64,000 nt of DNA from Phreatobacter sp. (GTDB lineage: Bacteria > Pseudomonadota > Alphaproteobacteria > Rhizobiales > Phreatobacteraceae), in contig NZ_JALHMP010000014.1 of the NCBI RefSeq assembly GCF_022843985.1, forward strand, positions 1 to 64,000, read 5' to 3'. The notes beneath the pieces are model-generated. The model was not told where the DNA came from, ran no database searches, and saw only the letters and a program-made list of their open reading frames with translations. The translations under genes and the position numbers were made by a program. Below are positions 42,683 to 50,852 of this stretch, in pieces. Numbering within the stretch: position 1 is the stretch's first letter; each line of letters begins with the position of its first letter.

Positions 42683-43054
42683 TCACAGCGCGTTAAGGGC
42701 ACGCAACACGGCCGGCACGGAAATGACCGAAAGGACGGAGACCCAGATCCACAGCGACATCGTGTTGGTGGGCCCGCGGTGGATGAAGCGCTCGTAGAGC
42801 GCAGCCGGCACACCGGCGATCATGATCGCCATGGTGGAGGTGATCAGGCTGGCGAACAGCATGATGAAGGGGGCCGAGACCGGCAGGAATGTCGACGGGT
42901 ACCAGAACTGGTGCACCAGGAAGACGAAACCGGTGACGGGCGAGAAGATGCCGTTGAGCATCCCCAGCCCGAGGATACCGAACAGGTAGGGTTCTGCGAG
43001 GACCACGTCGGGCTTCGAGTCCCCAGGCGGCGGATTGTTTGTCTGTCGGCTCAT
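42683..43054 (-). CDS. Small membrane protein, four spans, hypothetical
   Basis: A 123-aa protein with about four hydrophobic segments: YLFGILGLGMLNGIFSPVTGFVFLV, FLPVSAPFIMLFASLITSTMAIMIAG and WIWVSVLSVISVPAVL. A short polar N-terminus (MSRQTNNPPPGDSKPDV) precedes them. It follows the YggT-like gene by five bases and is likely co-transcribed. The family is not firmly recognised. Confidence 0.65.
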   Translation of the reverse strand: MSRQTNNPPPGDSKPDVVLAEPYLFGILGLGMLNGIFSPVTGFVFLVHQFWYPSTFLPVSAPFIMLFASLITSTMAIMIAGVPAALYERFIHRGPTNTMSLWIWVSVLSVISVPAVLRALNAL

Positions 43055-43059
43055 CGCGC

Positions 43060-43371
43060 TCACCCGCCCAACCGCGGGGCAAGGCCCCATCGCGCCATCT
43101 CGAAGAACAACAGAACACGAATCGCGAGCAACCAGAGGACCGTGAAGAGAATGACCAGCGGCGCCGGAACCGCCGACGGCGTGATGGCCCTGACGGGCCG
43201 TACAGCGAGGTCCGAGGTCCAGACGAAGCCGCGCCAGATGTAATTGTCCCAGGTCGCCGGCACGAACAGTCCGAGCAGGAAACGCCCGAGGCAGGCATAC
43301 ATGATCACGGCCAGCACGTAATTCGGAACGTGATAGTACCAATGCTGAAAGAACGAGGCGGCAGCGTCCAA
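43060..43371 (-). CDS. YggT-like membrane protein
   Basis: A 103-aa protein whose layout, a hydrophobic segment, W-x-RxFVWTSDLAVRPVRAITPSAVP and a second hydrophobic helix (LVILFTVLWLLAIRVLLFF), recalls half of a YggT protein with its TDPxLRPIRxxIP motif. TTG at 43371 is chosen because GGAG lies eight bases before it and no ATG is available without cutting the first helix. It probably forms a two-gene unit with the downstream membrane protein. Its function is unknown. Confidence 0.6.
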   Translation of the reverse strand: MDAAASFFQHWYYHVPNYVLAVIMYACLGRFLLGLFVPATWDNYIWRGFVWTSDLAVRPVRAITPSAVPAPLVILFTVLWLLAIRVLLFFEMARWGLAPRLGG

Positions 43372-43462
43372 GCGGAATCTCCGGGGTTTCGACCGAGGGC
43401 GCGAGCGCCTCTCAACCAGAATGCCGTGCAGAGGGCAAGGTTTACCACACCGCGAATGGAAA

Positions 43463-43482
43463 CGGGGGCCCGCGGGCCCCCG
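43463..43482. terminator. Terminator-like perfect palindrome
   Basis: CGGGGGCCCG followed directly by CGGGCCCCCG is a 20-bp perfect palindrome, 24 bp after the sodium/solute symporter gene. It can terminate the DUF4212-symporter operon and separates it from the YggT-like gene. Confidence 0.7.
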
Positions 43483-43505
43483 TCCCTCTTGTCCAGGCGT
43501 GCCGA

Positions 43506-45560
43506 TCAGTGGCTGATCGCGCCGGAGCCCTTCTCCTGCATGACCACAGCACCCCGCGGACGACGGATCTCGTCGATGAAGTTCTGCATTTCCTGCGAGG
43601 GCTCCTTGGTGAATTTGGACACCACGATGATCACCAGGAAGCCGAGCGGCATTCCGAAGAGACCCGACGAGATGCCGCGAACGCCCCACCAGTTGGCGAC
43701 AACCTGCGCCGTCCGGTCGAGAACAGCCCAGTTGGCCGGCGTCGCCGCCGCCGCATAGGCCGCCTTGGCCGCCTCATAGGCCTGCAGCTGCGCGGTGGTC
43801 GCAATCGAGAGACCCTTCCAGGTCTCATAGAAGGCGGGCGCGAAGTAGCGGGTCGCGACGAGGTAGTAGAGGGTGATGCCGAAGCCGGCGATGAGGCCCC
43901 AGATCGCGCCCTGCGTCGTCGCCTTCTTCCACCAGACACCGAGGATCAGTGCGGGGAAGAAGCCTGCGGCCGCCAGCGAGAAGGCCCAGGCGACCATCGC
44001 GACGATGTCGGCTGGTCGGAACGAGGCGACATAGGCTGCCGCGATCGCCACCACGATGAGCAGGATGCGGGCGACCACCAGGCGCTTCTCGGTCGAGGCG
44101 TTCTGGTCGATCATCTTGTAGTAGACGTCGTGCGACAGGGCGTTCGCCATGGCGAGCAGCAGACCGTCGGCGGTCGAGAGCGCCGCCGCGAGGCCACCGG
44201 CCGCCACCAGGCCGGCGATGACATAGGGCAGACCCGCAATCTCGGGCGTCGAGATCACGATGGCGTCCGCCTGGATGCCGAAGTGCCGGAGCTGGATCAC
44301 CGGGTTGAACGAGGCGACGTCGCCGGTGTGCTGCATCACGCGGGCGCAGGCCGTGCGGACCGCCTCCAGCGTGGTGGCATCGACACCGCAGATCTGGATG
44401 AGGCCCACGCGACCGTAGGAACGGATCCAGCTGAGGTTGTCGGCTGTGAACAGCGCCGTCAGGTTCTGGCCGACAACGTTGTTGTACACCTCCATCTTGG
44501 CGAAGGCGGCATAGGCCGGCGCCGTGAAATACAGGATGGAGATGAAGAACAGCGACCAGCCGACCGACTTGCGCGCCTCACGCACCGAGGGGGTGGTGAA
44601 GAAGCGCATGAGGACGTGCGGCAGGGAGGCCGTGCCCACCATCAGGCAGAGGATCAGACCGAAATAGTTGACATATTCGACCCAGAGCGCAGTCGCCGAA
44701 AGCGCCGGATTGCCGAAGCTCGGGTTGATATAGCCCACCGCCGGAACGATCACGTCCCCGGCAGCCCGGAGCTGCGCTTCCTTGGCGGCGATCTGCGAGA
44801 GCACGTCACCATAGGTCAGCTGCGGGATCGGGATGCCGTATTTCTGGGCCGACAGCACGACCACCGGCAGCAGATAGGCGATGATCAGCACGATGTACTG
44901 GGCGACCTGGGTCCAGGTCACCGCGCGCATGCCGCCGAGCATCGAGCAGACAAGAATCCCGACGAGGCCGACATAGACGGCGACGACGTAATCCATGTTG
45001 AGGAGTCGGGCGCCGATCAGGCCGGTGCCGACGATCTGCGCCACCACATAGGTAAAGGAGCAGCTCATCAGCACCATGATGGCGAGGCCGCGCGCGACCT
45101 TGCCGCCATAGCGGAACGAGAAGAAGTCCGGGATGGTGTAGGCGCCGAATTTGCGCAGGAACGGCGCGATGAGCGTCGCCACCAGCACGAAACCGCCGGT
45201 CCACCCGAGGATGAAGGCGAGGCCGTTATAGCCGAGCAGGTAGAGCGAGCCCGCCATGCCGATGAACGAGGCAGCCGACATCCAGTCGGCGGCCGTGGCC
45301 ATGCCGTTATACAGGGCCGGGACCTTGCGGCCGGCGACATAATATTCGGACACTTCCGCCGTGCGCGAAATGATGCCGATCGCCGCATAGACGCCGATCG
45401 TGATCGCCACGAAGGAATAGCCAATCCATGCCGGTGGCATGCCGAGCTGCTCGAGCAGAGCGAGCACGATCACCGCGCCGAGGAATGACAGCGTGTAGAG
45501 CTTGTAGATCTTGCCGAGATTCGAAATGAAATCCCGGCCACCAGTGGCTTCAGTCGTCAT
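43506..45560 (-). CDS. Sodium:solute symporter family permease (acetate/organic acid type)
   Basis: A 684-aa membrane protein of the SSS family with about 13-14 spans. YYVAGRKVPALYNGMATAADWMSAASFIGMAGSLYLLGYNGLAF is the characteristic N-terminal block, and TVPDFF-like YTIPDFFSFRYGGKVARGLAIMVLM and AALSTADGLLLAMANALSHDVYYK are conserved. The DUF4212 partner encoded 16 bp upstream is found with the VC_2705-type subfamily rather than ActP/YjcH. Candidate substrates are short-chain carboxylates, taken up with Na+. A cluster of TTGCAA-type sites lies before the operon. Confidence 0.93.
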   Translation of the reverse strand: MTTEATGGRDFISNLGKIYKLYTLSFLGAVIVLALLEQLGMPPAWIGYSFVAITIGVYAAIGIISRTAEVSEYYVAGRKVPALYNGMATAADWMSAASFIGMAGSLYLLGYNGLAFILGWTGGFVLVATLIAPFLRKFGAYTIPDFFSFRYGGKVARGLAIMVLMSCSFTYVVAQIVGTGLIGARLLNMDYVVAVYVGLVGILVCSMLGGMRAVTWTQVAQYIVLIIAYLLPVVVLSAQKYGIPIPQLTYGDVLSQIAAKEAQLRAAGDVIVPAVGYINPSFGNPALSATALWVEYVNYFGLILCLMVGTASLPHVLMRFFTTPSVREARKSVGWSLFFISILYFTAPAYAAFAKMEVYNNVVGQNLTALFTADNLSWIRSYGRVGLIQICGVDATTLEAVRTACARVMQHTGDVASFNPVIQLRHFGIQADAIVISTPEIAGLPYVIAGLVAAGGLAAALSTADGLLLAMANALSHDVYYKMIDQNASTEKRLVVARILLIVVAIAAAYVASFRPADIVAMVAWAFSLAAAGFFPALILGVWWKKATTQGAIWGLIAGFGITLYYLVATRYFAPAFYETWKGLSIATTAQLQAYEAAKAAYAAAATPANWAVLDRTAQVVANWWGVRGISSGLFGMPLGFLVIIVVSKFTKEPSQEMQNFIDEIRRPRGAVVMQEKGSGAISH

Positions 45561-45576
45561 CTGTGATCCCCCCGGT

Positions 45577-45864
45577 TCAGTCTTCGTCGACGCCGAAATC
45601 GCGATCGATCTGTTCCTGCTTGTTGCAGAACCAGAAGATCAGGATCAGAAAGGCGATCAGCGAGCCCTGCGCAGCCATGTAATAGCCGAGCGGGAACTTG
45701 AGGATCGGGATCGCAATATTGTTCAAGGACGGCGCGAAGAAATGGACGAAGAACGAAAAGAATGCCCAGATGCCGACGGCCGTGAACGTCAAATTGCGTG
45801 TTGCATTCCAGTAACCCACATCATCCGGCTTTTGCGCCCTGTCTTCCGGTTTGCTTTGAGACAT
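45577..45864 (-). CDS. DUF4212 small subunit of the sodium/solute symporter
   Basis: A 95-aa protein with two hydrophobic segments (LTFTAVGIWAFFSFFVHFFA and YMAAQGSLIAFLILIFWFC) and the family sequence YWNATRNL, ILKFPLGYYMAAQGS and a charged end. DUF4212 proteins are encoded directly before SSS-family symporters and are thought to be accessory subunits. GGGAGG lies seven bases before the ATG. Confidence 0.93.
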   Translation of the reverse strand: MSQSKPEDRAQKPDDVGYWNATRNLTFTAVGIWAFFSFFVHFFAPSLNNIAIPILKFPLGYYMAAQGSLIAFLILIFWFCNKQEQIDRDFGVDED

Positions 45865-46357
45865 TGCGTAACCTCCCTTTGCCCCGTGGCGACCTCTTCA
45901 GGCTGTTGACGCCCAAATTCCCGCCGACCCGTGATTGAGCGTTGCGCTTCGTTGCTGAGCACCACGCATTTTGATGCCAATTCTCTGGTTGGCCGGCTCG
46001 TCCGCATCACCACCCAGCGACGGCAGGGCAACCCGACAAACCAGAATTTTATGCTGCAATGCAATTGCTGCGTTGCAACACAATACTTGGCTTTTACACT
46101 TGCAACGCTAAAGAGACACCGCAAGGCTACAATTGTACCATAGTCTAATGGACCTGCGACCAATCGCTGCAATCCCATCATTCCGCTTGAAATAGGCTTG
46201 AGAGGGTCGCCCTGCGGCAGCGTGGCTGTCCAAAGCGCCTCGCCACGACCGATTGAGGCCGCAACAGAGCGACCGTCGCCGGCGAAACGAGCACCGTCTC
46301 CGATTTGCCGGACAGTCCTTGCCGGTGTTATGTCCACCGACGATGCTGGAGCGACGC
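45865..46357. promoter_or_regulatory. Divergent control region with TTGCAA-type palindromes
   Basis: This 490-bp region between the DUF4212 operon and the hypothetical gene at 46358 holds no supported gene. Two perfect 8-bp palindromes, GCAATTGC (46061-46068) and GTTGCAAC (46072-46079), are centred 11 bp apart, and TTGCAACG recurs at 46100-46107. The surrounding 46040-46150 is AT-rich. TTTGCAAA-like boxes are known sites of short-chain fatty acyl-CoA regulators (ScfR/RamB/PccR) in alphaproteobacteria; the match here is partial. Confidence 0.45.
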
Positions 46358-46975
46358 ATGGGCCTGTTCGACGCCATTCTGGGCCGCAAGAAGGTCATCG
46401 CCACCTGGAATCAGGTCGACGACTTCGTGGCCGACCACGCCGCCTTTGTCGTGAACCGGTCGATGTACGAATATAGTCGGGCGCGTTCGGGCGTCCTCGC
46501 CGAAAAGCTGTTCCGCGAAAAGTCGTTCCGGGAGGCCATGGACCACGGCCGCTGGAAGGCCTTTCCCCTCGGCGTCGCGAACATCGTCGAACTGGTCGAT
46601 GGGCGTCTGCGCTCCGCCGCCCAGGGGCGCGAGCCGGTGCTGCTCGAGGCGCTCGTCGCCAGCGGGCAGCGCGTGCTGCGGCGGCATCCCAGTCCCCCGG
46701 GGGTCTCAGCGGAGTGGTGGGCAAACGCGGCTCAGGACATGGAGAAGCGCGTCAGGCTGGCGGCGATGGCTGCACCCAAGGCAGCCCAGGACATTCCGAA
46801 ATCGACCTTCGACGAAATGTTCGCGCTCGTTCCGATCCATCCCGACCTGATGAAGCTCGACCACGAAGTGGTGCTCAACCATGTGCGGGGCATGATGGTC
46901 AACATCGCCTCGACACTGGCCGAAGCCATCGATCCGCGGGCGCTCGTCGAGGCCCTGCCGCCGTCGCAAGCCTGA
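46358..46975 (+). CDS. Hypothetical cytoplasmic protein
   Basis: A 205-aa protein starting MGLFDAILGRKKVIATWNQV, with GGAG six bases ahead of the ATG. It is mostly helical, has no signal or membrane segment and ends in a helical bundle-like region (VPIHPDLMKLDHEVVLNHVRGMMVNIASTLAEAI). No family is recognised. A bidirectional terminator hairpin follows at 47119-47144. Confidence 0.75.
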   Translation: MGLFDAILGRKKVIATWNQVDDFVADHAAFVVNRSMYEYSRARSGVLAEKLFREKSFREAMDHGRWKAFPLGVANIVELVDGRLRSAAQGREPVLLEALVASGQRVLRRHPSPPGVSAEWWANAAQDMEKRVRLAAMAAPKAAQDIPKSTFDEMFALVPIHPDLMKLDHEVVLNHVRGMMVNIASTLAEAIDPRALVEALPPSQA

Positions 46976-47118
46976 CGTCGGACGGCGCCCCGCCCCACCC
47001 TCTACTGCCGCTTTCCCGTGCCGTCGTCGGTGGCGGGTCTTCCGGCCACGACCGGAGGGAAGGGCCGCGTCCCCGTCACCCGGCCGGATAGGGCCTTCGG
47101 TTGTCGGACAAAAGACGA

Positions 47119-47144
47119 CGGCGCCAGAGTGACCTCTGGCGCCG
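47119..47144. terminator. Bidirectional terminator hairpin
   Basis: CGGCGCCAGAG and CTCTGGCGCCG form an 11-bp stem with a TGAC loop, between the convergent gene ends at 46975 and 47172. It probably terminates both transcripts. Confidence 0.8.
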
Positions 47145-47171
47145 CCGGATGTCGTCAGGACCCTGCGATTC

Positions 47172-48848
47172 CTATTTGTTGTCGTAGGTGAAGATGTCGC
47201 GATCCTTGGTTTCCGGCAGGAACAGCAGTCCGATGACGAAGGTCATCAGCGCGATCACGATCGGGTACCAGAGGCCGTAATAGATGTCGCCGGTGGCGGC
47301 CACCATGGCGAAGGAGGTGGCCGGCAACAGGCCACCGAACCAGCCGTTGCCGATATGGTAGGGCAGCGACATGGCGGTGTAGCGGATGCGTGTCGGGAAG
47401 AGCTCGACCAGCGCGGCGGCGATCGGGCCGTAGACCATGGTCACGTAGATGACCAGGATCGTCAGGATGCCGATGATCCACAGGGCAGTGCCATTGAAGA
47501 GCGCGGAGAAGAAACCGCCGACCTTGATGATCTCGGCATTGCCGGCGGCCGGATAGCCCGCCGCCTGGGTGGCGGTCGCGAGGTTGCGGGCGAAGGCCGC
47601 ATCGATCGGGATCGCCGTGCCATTGACCGTCAGCGTCGCCCCCTCGCCAGCCGCGCCGCTCACCGTGTCATATTTGATCGCCTGGTTGGCGAGGGCGACA
47701 CGGGAGACGTCACAGGGTGCCGTGAAGACTCGCGTTCCCACCGGGTTGAACACATTGCCACAGCCCGCCGGATCCGCGGTCAGCACCACCTTCACCTGTT
47801 CGTGGGCGCGGTGAAGGGCCGGGTTGGCGGCCTTCGTCAAGGCCCCGAACAGCGGGAAGAAGGTCGCCGCCGCGATGAGGCAGCCGGCCAGAATGATCGG
47901 CTTGCGGCCGATCCGGTCCGACAGGGCGCCGAAGACGATGAAGAAGCCGGTGCCGAGGACGAGCGACCAGGCGATCAGCACGTTGGCGGTGAAGAGGTCG
48001 ACCTTGAGGATATTCTGCAGGAAGAACAGGGCGTAGAACTGCCCGGTGTACCAGACCACGGCCTGGCCGGCGGTGAGGCCGAACAGGGCGAGCAGACCGA
48101 TCTTGGCGTTCTTCCACTGGCCGAAGGCCTCGGAGAGCGGCGCCTTCGAGCCGGTGCCCTCTTCCTTCATCTTCTGGAAGGCCGGACTCTCGTTCATCTG
48201 CAGGCGGATCCAGACGGAGATGCCGAGCAGGAAGACCGAGAGCAGGAACGGGATACGCCAGCCCCAGGCCGCAAAAGCCGCCTCGCCGAGATACATGCGG
48301 ATGGTCAGGATGACCACCAGGGAGAGGAGCAGGCCGACGGTCGCCGTCGTCTGGATCCAGGACGTGTAGAAGCCACGCCGGCCGACCGGCGCATGTTCGG
48401 CGACATAGACGGCGGCGCCACCATACTCGCCGCCGAGGGCGAGGCCCTGGAGCATGCGCAGCATGATCAGAATCACCGGCGCGGCCCAGCCGATCGTCTC
48501 GTAGGAGGGCAGCAGGCCGACCAGGAAGGTCGAGACGCCCATGATCACAATCGTGACCAGAAATGTGTATTTGCGCCCGACTATGTCACCAAGGCGGCCG
48601 AACACCAGAGCACCGAAGGGACGAACCAGAAAGCCCGCGGCGAAGGCCAGAAGCGCAAAAATGGCGCGGGTATTGGCGTCGAATGGCGCGAAGAATTGCG
48701 CGCCGATCATCACGGCCAGAGAGCCGTAGAGATAGAAATCGTACCACTCGAAAATGGTTCCGAGCGATGAGGCCAGGATGACCTTGCGCTCTTCCTTCGT
48801 CATGGGGCGCGGCGTAACAGGCGGCGCGACGGCGGTGGCCATCGTCAT
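47172..48848 (-). CDS. MFS transporter, metabolite:H+ symporter (MHS) family
   Basis: A 558-aa transporter with 12 spans. KVILASSLGTIFEWYDFYLYGSLAVMI, FGRLGDIVGRKYTFLVTIVIMG and LALGGEYGGAAVYVAEHAPVGRRGFYTSWIQ are MHS signatures, and WKNAKIGLLALFGLTAG follows the central loop. A ~100-residue loop between spans 8 and 9 (about 370-470), with two cysteines and Gly/Ala/Asn-rich sequence, is an insertion relative to short family members. The ATG at 48848 is chosen from family alignment; the open frame continues 68 codons upstream. Confidence 0.93.
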   Translation of the reverse strand: MTMATAVAPPVTPRPMTKEERKVILASSLGTIFEWYDFYLYGSLAVMIGAQFFAPFDANTRAIFALLAFAAGFLVRPFGALVFGRLGDIVGRKYTFLVTIVIMGVSTFLVGLLPSYETIGWAAPVILIMLRMLQGLALGGEYGGAAVYVAEHAPVGRRGFYTSWIQTTATVGLLLSLVVILTIRMYLGEAAFAAWGWRIPFLLSVFLLGISVWIRLQMNESPAFQKMKEEGTGSKAPLSEAFGQWKNAKIGLLALFGLTAGQAVVWYTGQFYALFFLQNILKVDLFTANVLIAWSLVLGTGFFIVFGALSDRIGRKPIILAGCLIAAATFFPLFGALTKAANPALHRAHEQVKVVLTADPAGCGNVFNPVGTRVFTAPCDVSRVALANQAIKYDTVSGAAGEGATLTVNGTAIPIDAAFARNLATATQAAGYPAAGNAEIIKVGGFFSALFNGTALWIIGILTILVIYVTMVYGPIAAALVELFPTRIRYTAMSLPYHIGNGWFGGLLPATSFAMVAATGDIYYGLWYPIVIALMTFVIGLLFLPETKDRDIFTYDNK

Positions 48849-49257
48849 GGGCTTTTCCTTCCTGATGGGGCGGGCATTGTTGCGGCGAAACCGCGCCGAT
48901 GACTTTTTTGATTTGTCGGGTGCGGCAACTCGCCACGGCCACAGGGCTAGATCTGCCTCCCTTGATTGTCGCTTGGACATTGGTCGATGCGACCTTGGTC
49001 GATAAGCAATTGAGCCTATGCGACCTGACCATTGCAGGGAGCGGACAGGCAAAATGTGGGATTCTGTGGCCTGTTCGGGGCGCTTTCCGAGCGGCCGGAA
49101 GACCGATCGCCCAACGGCTTACAGATTACTACGTAGGCACGGGCAGACCGTCAGGCCGTCCGGAACCACCCGAGCGATCAGGTTGTCACCATGCGGCCGG
49201 TGAGCCGATACTGCGTTCGGGAGCCGCCCCCGGGGCGGTTCGGGGGAGGACGCCGCG
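48849..49257. promoter_or_regulatory. Divergent region between the MHS transporter and CoA-transferase genes
   Basis: A 409-bp gap with the promoters of two divergent units. Nothing clear by way of operators or RNA was picked out; a T-rich run lies near 48904-48915, and GGGGAGGACG precedes the CoA-transferase ATG. No gene is supported. Confidence 0.35.
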
Positions 49258-50076
49258 ATGCAGACCCACAGGCTGGAGGACCTCGCCCGGATGGTGCCGG
49301 ACGGCGCCAGGCTCGCCCTGCCGGTCGATTATGCCGGCGTCGCCATGGCGATGACCCGCCCGCTGATCGCCCGCGGCCTGCGTGACCTCCATGTGGTCTG
49401 CCTGCCGACGGGGGGCATGCAGCCGGACATGCTGATCGGCGCGGGCTGCGTCGCCACCATCGAGACCAGCGCCATGACGCTCGGCGAGGCAGGCGGCGCC
49501 CCCTGTTTCTCCCGCGCCGTGCGCGAGGGGTCGATCAGGGTCATGGATGCCACCTGCCCAGCGGTTCACGCGGGCTTCCTCGCGGCCCAGAAGGGCGTGC
49601 CCTTCGCCACCCTTCGCGGCATGATCGGCACCGATGTCCTCGCCAACCGGCCGGACTGGAAGGTGATCCAGAACCCCTTTTCCGACGATCCCGACCCGAT
49701 CGTCGCCATTCCGGCGATTCGCCCGGACGTGACGATCTTCCACTGCCCGATGGCCGACCGCGACGGCAATGTCTGGATCGGCCGCCGACGGGAACTGGCC
49801 AGCCTCGCCTATGCCTCCGCGTGCACGCTGGTGACCGTCGAGCGCATCGTCGAGACGAGCCTGCTGGCCGACGAGGTCATGGCCGCCGGCGTGTTGCCGG
49901 CGCTCTATGTCGAGGCTGTGGCGGTGGCGCCCCGAGGTGCGGCGCCGATCGGCCTGTGGGGCGAATATCCCGCCGACATGGCCGAGATCGGCCGCTATGC
50001 CCGGGAGGCGCGCACGCCGGAGGGTTTCCGCGCCTGGCTCGACGGCGCCGACCGGGCGCTGGAGGCCGTGTCGTGA
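49258..50076 (+). CDS. CoA-transferase subunit A (glutaconate CoA-transferase-like)
   Basis: A 272-aa protein of CoA-transferase family I, alpha type. GARLALPVDYAGVAMAMTRPLIARGLRDLHVVCLPTGGMQPDMLIGAG, a loop with RAVREGSIRVMDATCPAVHAGFLAAQKGVPFATLRGMIGTDVL and the later IRPDVTIFHCPMADRDGNVWIGRRRELASLAYA follow the family. It forms a heterodimer with the product of the next gene, whose GTG start overlaps its stop. A GGAGG site is eight bases before the ATG. The acid that accepts CoA is not predictable. Confidence 0.9.
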   Translation: MQTHRLEDLARMVPDGARLALPVDYAGVAMAMTRPLIARGLRDLHVVCLPTGGMQPDMLIGAGCVATIETSAMTLGEAGGAPCFSRAVREGSIRVMDATCPAVHAGFLAAQKGVPFATLRGMIGTDVLANRPDWKVIQNPFSDDPDPIVAIPAIRPDVTIFHCPMADRDGNVWIGRRRELASLAYASACTLVTVERIVETSLLADEVMAAGVLPALYVEAVAVAPRGAAPIGLWGEYPADMAEIGRYAREARTPEGFRAWLDGADRALEAVS

Positions 50077-50849
50077 GCGCCCTCCTGCCGCGCGAGCGGC
50101 TGATCGTCAGCATCGCGCGGCTTCTGGAGGGTGTGCGCCACGTCGCTGTCGGCGCCTCCTCGCCGATTCCGGCGGCAGGCGCGATGCTGCTCCGGGCGCT
50201 GGCCGAGCGTGACGGCAAGCCCCGGGTGCGGATCTCCATCCTCGGGTCGCGCGAGCACAACTTCTTCACCAACGGCTCGGCGGAACTCTTCGACTGTGCC
50301 GGCCAGGGCCGGATCGACGCCTTCTTCCTCGGTGGTGGCCAGATCGACGGCGAGGCCAACATCAACCTCGTCGGCACGGGCGACTATCCACAGACGCCGG
50401 TGCGCTGGCCGGGGTCCTTCGGGTCGAGCTATCTCTATTTCGTCGTGCCGCGGGTCATCCTCTTTCGCGAGGAGCACACGCCGCGCGTCTTTGTCGAGAA
50501 GGTCGATTTCGTCTCGGCGCCCGGGACCAGCCCCGAGGAGGTGTACCGGCCCGGCGGCCCCCATGCCCTGCTGACGAGCCTCGGGGTCTTCTCCTTCGAC
50601 CGGGCGGCCAGGCGCTTCCGGCTGGAGAGCGTCCATCCCGGCCATACGCTGCCCGAGATCAAGGCGGCCACGGGCTTTGCCTTCGACCACGCGCCGGACG
50701 TGCCGGAAACCGCCGATCCCGATGCGGCGACGCTCGCCCTGCTGCGCGGCCGGGTGCTGACCGAGCTCGGCGAGACCTATCCGGAATTCGCCCGGCAGAT
50801 CGGCGCCGACATCACCGCGGCGGACCTTGCGGCCTGCCAGCCGGCCTGA
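50073..50849 (+). CDS. CoA-transferase subunit B (glutaconate CoA-transferase-like)
   Basis: A 258-aa beta-type subunit with a GTG start at 50073 overlapping subunit A. The conserved EHxxFFTNGSAELFDCAGQGRIDAFFLGGGQIDGEANINLVGTG resembles the GctB/3-oxoacid CoA-transferase B core. In many family members a glutamate near the start of the beta subunit carries the CoA; here the equivalent is not certain by eye. The pair probably exchanges CoA between two acids in the nearby catabolic cluster. It ends convergent with the TRAP permease gene. Confidence 0.88.
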   Translation: MSALLPRERLIVSIARLLEGVRHVAVGASSPIPAAGAMLLRALAERDGKPRVRISILGSREHNFFTNGSAELFDCAGQGRIDAFFLGGGQIDGEANINLVGTGDYPQTPVRWPGSFGSSYLYFVVPRVILFREEHTPRVFVEKVDFVSAPGTSPEEVYRPGGPHALLTSLGVFSFDRAARRFRLESVHPGHTLPEIKAATGFAFDHAPDVPETADPDAATLALLRGRVLTELGETYPEFARQIGADITAADLAACQPA

Positions 50850-50852
50850 TCC

